Under the pieces are notes generated by a model. It saw only the letters and a program-made list of their open reading frames with translations. It searched no databases and had not been told where the DNA came from. A stretch of DNA of 64,000 bases from positions 15,841,810 to 15,905,809 of the forward strand of contig NC_079219.1 in assembly GCF_029633865.1 (NCBI RefSeq), written 5' to 3'. Source of the stretch: Lampris incognitus (lineage: Eukaryota > Chordata > Actinopteri > Lampriformes > Lampridae). This document shows positions 52,701 through 60,982 of the stretch, piece after piece; position 1 is the first letter of the stretch; each line of letters starts with the position of its first letter. The position numbers and the translations under genes are program-made.

Positions 52701-53203
52701 GATACTGTGAGAGTGACAACGTAGGATCACCCAGAATGCCGGAAGTCTGGATGTAAAGGAAGTGAAAGAAGATTTACTTCACTTCCATTTAACTAGATAG
52801 TTCCTCTGAGATGGAAAGGGAAATCTTAGTTAGCTTGCCTGCCTTACCTTATTGCTGTGGTCAGCCATTGGTGGTCTGATGCTCGCTAAAATCATAAACT
52901 TCTTGGTCTCCAGTGCGGAAGCTGCAACACAGACACACACAGACTTATTAAGGAAGACCCAGTTGTGTAACAAAATGAGTGCATTAAAATACATAAATTT
53001 GGGATTCTCAGGTATCCCGCTGGATACCTGACAATTATTTTAATGCCTCTCTAGCAATGTTGGAAGAAGATCAGCGAATTAGCAGCACATGGGACTGGAG
53101 AAGGATTATTCTTACTGTTCTTGGTGAGCTATGAGAATAATTAGAAAACATTTGGAAATGAGAGCAATGAGTGCGGAGTGAAACTTGGAGTACCCGACTC
53201 TGT

Positions 53204-53251
<48 letters not shown>

Positions 53252-56200
53252 TTGACAAAGGTAGAGGGGGAGAGTATGTGCCTCTATCAGAATGTGAGTA
53301 TATTTGAATTATCTCACTGGTAGAATTGATAAGGTGGCGAATGACGGCCAGGGAACCCATCCTGTTCCTCTCATTATTGTTCTCCAACTTCTGAAGAATA
53401 TAGACCACCAGTCGGTCCGGAAAGGAGTTGCCTTAGAACGGATGGGAGATGGAGAGACAAACAGGTGATATAAATACAAAAACCGAAGATATAAATACAA
53501 AGAAAATAGAGAATGAAAAAGGTGAACATTTCAATAAAATATAGATAGGAAGGACAGCAAAATGACAAAGAAATAGAAGAAGAATGTAACTAAAGAGAGA
53601 CTTGGAGAGAAGAAAAAGAATCCATCACAGTTAACGCAATTATTTCATGGGACGAGGAGAGGAGGCCATGGATGATCTTATTACTGTTCATGTGACTCCA
53701 TATAACTAAATCAGATAGAGAGCAGCACACTTCCTGCTGAAGAACTGTCATCACTTTCCAAACACTTCAGACTGTCACCATAAAATGTTTTATACCATCA
53801 TGGAAGCCCCATTATTTAATGAGGTGAAAATAGCAGAGAATTTCGAGACTTAGCATATTTATCACACCATGTAGAAATGTCCAGTTATAGCACAGCTTTT
53901 TGTCTCAACTCCAGAGGGGAATCCTAGTCAATCTAAGAACTCACATGGACTTTCTCACAGCCTCTATAGGGTTAAGACCAAATTTTGTCTAAACTGAACA
54001 TTAACAGTATACCCTTCAATATAGAGCAAACCGAAGAGGGTTGAAAAACATTCAAGTCAGGCTCTGGCATGTAAGAAAGCCAGTAAGACGGGGGACTACC
54101 CTCATTTACCCTTCACAGGGGTGTTTTTTTTAACCCTGGTCAGGTAAAAAAAACTAGATGCTTCTTTCACATCCAGCAACAGATGGCTCTGACGGCACAG
54201 TTTTCATGATGAATATATCTGGTTTTCCTCTCATTCTAGAGCTGGAATATAGGCTGCAGGGGGATCAAGGATCAAGGTTAACTGAAGCCTTGTGTTTATT
54301 ACATGGCAATACACACAAAAGACTTGTGTCAGAAGCTGACTTAAGGGAAAATGAAATGGAATAACTTATCTAACGTTGACAAAAATAATTACTTCTGTCC
54401 ACTTAAAATACTGTAAGGGAACAGACCCCCCCACCACCACACACACACACACACAGTGAACAGCTTTAGTTGTACCTAACAAGCTGAAGCAGCGCAGGAC
54501 CTCATTGTGGTTCTTGACAGTTGGTGGGTTGCTGTAGTCAACAGGGGTACACACCTGAGGGAAGGGTGGATTAGGAGATCATGAGAGCTATTCATAACAC
54601 TTGACAAAGTTCTATAAACAACTGGCTTCCCAGGGGTGCATTTTGAGACACTTTTTTATGTCACGGCGTGATCTGTTCAGTAAAAAAAAGTCTGATGATT
54701 CAAATTGGCTTAACTGATGAATTGGCACAGTGATGACAGATTCCAAAACATTGCTTACAAACGGTACTTAACATTTAGTTTAAAAGTTTGAATAAAGTTT
54801 ACCACACTTAAGGTGCATTTAGAAGTTCAGTGTGCTGATCAAAGACAATTAATTTGGATTTAAAAAAAAAGAAAAGAAAAACTGGTTGTACTAGCAGTGA
54901 AACCTGTGACTGAGATTTTTAGTCATGTCTTTCCACCCACGAGACAGAACTCAGGAGACTTGCATCATGAATCAAGTCGCGCTGCATCATGCATAGTCAC
55001 TGTGATGAAAATGTTGCAACAGCTAAGGCACGAGACCAGCTCCCAAGAGTCATGGGGAAAGCACAACATGTGACTACAGTGACCGAATCATTTGACATAT
55101 CTCACAGGAAAGCCCGACGTAAACCGAACACAAAATGTCAAGGAGGAGTGACAGATTTGCACGAAATGGTGATCTGTGCAAACCACCATTGTACCCGAGT
55201 TTCTTGGTGCTAGCCTGGTGTGGTCTTGCAACTTTACGGAACCAAGCCAGACAGGGCTGCATCACAAGAACCACATTACTAATAATATATGATTGCAACC
55301 TACTCATTTGACAAACAGCACTGCAAGGGGAACCAGCCCCTGTCAGGTAGCAGATGACATGGACTCAGGTGGCTGAGGTCCACCGCTAATTCGCCAGCAT
55401 TACCAACTTAGTGCATTGGGATAAACTGGGTTGATTAGTATTAGATCAATCTCGTGCAAGTTAGCATTAAAGATGTTTATTGCTGGACTGGCTCACTAAT
55501 CTCAAAGTTAAACATGCAAGAACTGGTTTGAAAGCAACAGCAATTTATTACAGTCATGCATGGGCCAAATTATAATCTTAAGTAATGCAGTTTCTACTGG
55601 TTTACTTCAGTGGATTCAATCCTGTGGATCACCTTGCCTTCCTGTAAAGGGGCTGTAAGTTATACTTTTCTGCATATAAATGTTGTTTATTTTTCTGAAT
55701 CTTGTGCGGCACTTTGTAACTTGGTTTTAAAAGGTGCTATATAAACAGACGCTTACTTGTGTATTACAAAATGCATGTTTTAAATTGGATTTCGCTGAAT
55801 AGCAATAAATAAATAAATTGCCTGGATGGTTCTTTAAACAGAAGATGTTTGTTTATGCTACTGGTGGTGCGTGTTTCCTCTATATGTGTGAATCTGTCAG
55901 ACAGATAATAGGGAAACAAATTGCGCTGTCTTTTACTGTGTATGTGGTTGGATGTGTGAGTTTGATTTTTTGCTCGAGTGTGTTTGCATGTGTGTGTGCA
56001 GACCTGTTGATGCAATGCAGAAAGAAGACCGTCCAGTTGTGTCTCTAGCACTCTGCTGCCCATGTTGACAGAAGCATCTAGCACGTTGCACACACTCTGG
56101 AAAGGAAGCAGGAAGGAAGATTTCAGTGCCATATTATACTTTTTGAACGTGAATCTGGTTTCTTCACACCTGAGTGAGTGAGAAAATTACAAATGAAACA

Positions 56201-59200
56201 ATTTTTTTCCAGACAAGTTATAATCGTCCTCAAGTTTAGTTTTCAAATTCATTAGCAACTGCGATTAGCAGACAAAACCTAGCTTCTTTACCAGGGAACC
56301 TTTCAGTTTTGTTCCGAGAGTGAAAATTCTGCAGCAAATTGTTGGTGGTGTTGATACTCAAGCAACAGAAAGCTACCTTGGTGAGAAACACTTTCAGAAG
56401 ACAGTTTGAAGAGGGGTGGATGGGGAGTGGCTTTTTGAACAACATTTATGTTCCTTTTTTTTTATCCCCCCCCCCCCCTCCCTTTTTTTTCCTCCCCAAT
56501 TGTATTTGGTCAATTACCCCACTCTTCCGCGCTGTCACAGTCGCTGCTCCACCTCCTCTGCCAATCCGGGGAGGGCTGCAGACTACCACATGCCTCCTCC
56601 GATACATGTGGAGTCGCCAGCCGCTTCTTTTCACCTGACAGTGAGGAGTTTCGCCAGGGGGATGTAGCGTATGGGAGGATCACGCTATTCCCCCAGTTCC
56701 CCCTCCCCCCCGAACAGGCTCTCCAACTGACCAGAGGAGGCGCTAGTGCAGCGACCAGGACACATACCCACATCTGGCTTCCCACCTGCAGACATGGCCA
56801 AATGTGTCTGTAGGGATGCCTGACCAAGCCGGAGGTAACACGAGGATTCGAACCGGTGATCCCCGTGTTGGTAGACAATGGAATAGACCGCTACACCACC
56901 TGGACACCCCTTGATTAAGTTTTATCTCATAGATCTGCAAACTTCAAAAACCCAGTTAAGAATAATGTTACGTGGGCGTCCGGGTGGTGTGGCGGTCTAT
57001 TCTGTTGCCTACCAACACAGGGATCGTCAGTTCGAATCCCCGTGTTACCTCCGGCTTTGTTGGGTGTCCCTACAGACAATTGGCTGTATCTACAAGTGGG
57101 AAGCCGGATGTGGGTATGTATCCTGGTCGCTGCACTAGTGCCTCCTCTGGTTGGTCGGGGTGCCTGTTCAGGGGGAAGGGGGAACTGGGGGGGAATAGCA
57201 TGATCTTCCCATGCGCTACGTCCCCCTGGTGAAACTCCTCACTGTCAGGTGAAAAGAAGTGGCTGGTGACGCCACACATCGGAGGAGGCATGTGGTAGTC
57301 TGCAGCCCTCCCCAGATCGGCAGAAGGGGTGAAGCAGCGACCAGGATGGCTCAGAAGAGTGGGGTAATTGACCAAGTACAATTGGGGAGAAAAAGAGAGG
57401 GGGCAAAAAATGTAAAAAAAAGAAAAAAAGAATAAAGTTACATAATCAGCAATCACAAGCAGTGCAATGAAGGTGTCTGTCGCTAATGTTCAAGCCAATA
57501 AATGCGGTACCTTGCTGATGATGTAGTGCTCGGCATTCTTCTTGTAAAGGGAAAGAATAGCAGGAATGAGTTTGGGAATCTGCTCCTCTAATTTATCGCT
57601 GGCCATAAGGTGACACATAGAGCCCAGTGCCTCAGCCACTGTTATCCTCAACTGGGAAAAGAAAAGAAAAGAAACCGATTATTGGGGGAAGGTCAGAGAG
57701 GGAAGGGAAGGTTTAAACAGAGGATGGTGCTTGTTGCTTCAGTCAAACAGAATTAGGCCTAATAGGTCCCTTGCCTTCACTAATGTAGTAGAGACGCATT
57801 TCTTTGTTACACCCTGGTTACGTGGCTCACTGTAGATCTGGTACAGAGTGCCTCTGAAAACCATGGATCCTTTAATAGTTCTAAAATAAGATCCAAAATG
57901 CTAATCTTAAGTGAGCAGTTAAATTCATTTGGGCACATAAACTGTTAACAGTAAAAAGCACCATAAATTCGAATAATCCAGGATTCCCTTCACTGAACCA
58001 TCAGTATTTAGTAAAAACCGTGACAATTTAGGTCGTCTTGTTTGTTTCATTGTGTTTAAACCAGGCACTTGTCAAATAGAAGGACACACTTAGAAGCTTC
58101 TCCCTCTGTTCCTCATCAATGGCTTGTGGGCAGTTGTTAGCATGTATGACAAACCATCTGGAACAACCCCTCTATAGCTAAAGACTAGCAATTGGTTTTA
58201 AATTAGCAATGATCGGCGCAAACAGGCTATTCCAGTCAGTTGAAAGATGAATAAAGAAACGGTTTCAGAGTTATTGGTAACCTGACATAGAAACACAGGC
58301 AATACAACTCCAGAAGTTGACTCCGGCCCTCCACTTTGACGCCAATTGCTGAATTACAGTAGGCAACGTAGATATCACAGGAGAATTTTCCTTCCCTTAC
58401 AACCATACTGAATCCTATCATATCTCATCTTCATCAACGTACTGCATGCTTTACTGCCTGAATGAATCAGAAAAAGACATCTAGCGGCTGAAATTTTCAT
58501 GTATTTTCAGTCAATTTTTTTTTTTGTCCCTGTAACATGCGTCTGTTTTCACCGAGTTACTTTTTGCATGTTGTCAGAGCCAAATGACCTCGGGTCAAAT
58601 TCCTTTACAGTTACTGTACCGTGAATAATGAGTCAGAATGATTATCCCCTCCGACACACTTTGTTTTCTAGAAAATTAGTGGGCCGAGGGGACATTACCT
58701 TAGACTCCCTGCTTTGTAGCCAACTATTAAAGAGTGTGTCATAAGCTGCGTAAATTTCACTGGAGAAGGTGTCTTTCCTGACTGTGGGATCTGGAGCTTT
58801 GTCCAGGTTGGCCAGGTACTCCAAGATACTGTCGCTGAAATGACACAAAGCTGGTCGAGGGAAAGGGAGAGAGACAGAGAGACAGGTTCAGGAGACTAGG
58901 GAGAGGAAGTAAAAGGGAATGATTGAGCATAAGCGAAACAGGGACAACTATCATTTCCCCACTATTGGCTCGGTTCACTTTTTGACTTATTGGAACGATA
59001 CAGTCGATGTACAGTCATACATAAGAGACTGTATGCGGGCAAGTTGGCTAAAATAAACCACACAACTGTCAATTACTAAGTAATGAAACGAGGCATGACC
59101 CAGATCAAATTATTCACAACTGCAGATTCAAAACTTCAAATACAATGTTAGTATATTACTTGTAGAAAAACAATTACATTTTAGAAGTTTATATGTGGAA

Positions 59201-59216
59201 TTATCTTCTGAAGAGT

Positions 59217-59250
<34 letters not shown>

Positions 59251-60945
59251 ACTACTACTTTCGGCTGCTCCCGTTAGGGGTCGCCACAGCGGATCATCCG
59301 ATAGATATATATATATATATTTATTGAGGCATTTGTTTTTGTCCAGGAAAGGTATTAGAATTTACCGTACTTGTTTGTAAGACATAATACACATTGAAAC
59401 AATTTTTTCCAGATATCTAATGAAAAACATTTGTTTTTAAAGGGATTTTCAGTCAAACTACTTACATTTTATAAGTTATTGTTATAAGTAACAATAACAA
59501 CAACATTAATGATAATAATGATCTTTATGTCTGTAGAACTTCAAACCAAAAGTGCTCTACATACATAATATAAAAGATACAGGTCATGGGAAATGAATAG
59601 TTGAAGAAATGATAATAAAACAAATACACTGATGAAAATACAGGGGGGCACTTTAAAAATAATCAAATACAATCCGATACAAAAGAATAGTGACTCGACT
59701 TAGCATTTTACGTTAACCAGCTATGCCAAAGGGGCAGTATTTCTCCCATGATGCTAATAGGAAGAGAGATGACATTTTTTTGGGGTGTTCCTCGTCTTGC
59801 CACTTACATCTATCAAAGTCAGAAATAAAGGACTGAAGTAGGTAGTTGGATTATATGACCAGTATCTGAGATCTCTATGTTTTGGAAGCGACACAGAGGT
59901 GAAAAACATGTTTTGACCAAATGTCAGGTGACTTACCAGACGAAAAGACCCACTTCATGTTGTCCTGTTTCGCCATGCCCAGCATGGGTAGCATTGTGCC
60001 CAGGATGGCATTAAGGAACGGCACCATACCGTAGACTGCAGAACAAGGAGGACAACGCCGTGTTGACAACATTTTAATCACACAACACAATGAGTAACAG
60101 GTGGCGTACTATTCACTGTGCTCATTTTCCAAATTACATTTGCAGCTGTCAATAGTAAGGAGATGCATCCAATCCGCTGGATCTAGCCACACTATTGATT
60201 ATTGCACTTTCCATGTAAAAGAGAGCAATTTGACTTTAATCACAAAGAAAAAAATTTTCTGACAGTTTCCCAAAAAAAAAATTCTCACAAGCTGCAATTT
60301 TATTTTCAATCATTTATTTATTTATTTTAAACAGGGTAGCGTTTCTGATTCCTGACTCACTTGGCAATGACTCATCATGTCACCTGTTTATTCAAGTGCC
60401 ATGAGAAATTGAGGGCGTGAGAATGTGTGTGAGAGAGAGTGTGTGTGTGAGTGAGAGTGGAAGAGATGGTGATGGTCATGATTGTGACTGGGTTCCTACT
60501 GGACTCTGAAATGTGGACCCTATGTATGTGGATGTTTTCTTACCATTTGAATCAGAGAGATTGGCTAGTGTCTGGACCACAAAGAAGTGTGGTAGGACCC
60601 CGGGCTGAAACTTGCTCAGAATCTCCTCCATGATGTCATTGATGTGCTTGTTACCCACAGCGACCAGGATGTTACTCGCTGCCTGCTGCCAATCAGGGAC
60701 CACTTCCTGAATAAACAAGGAAGACAGAACAAACTGTTCAAGGAATAATTCACTGATAGTTTTACGTATGTGCAATCAGTACTGATGGGTGATGTAATCA
60801 ACTAAAACAATAAAATCCATCCATCCATCCATTATCCAAACCGCTTATCCTACACAGGGTCGCGGGATGCTGGAGCCTATCCCAGCAGTCGCTGGGCAGC
60901 AGGCGGGGAGACACCTTGGACAGGCCACCAGTCCATCACAGGGCC

Positions 60946-60982
<37 letters not shown>

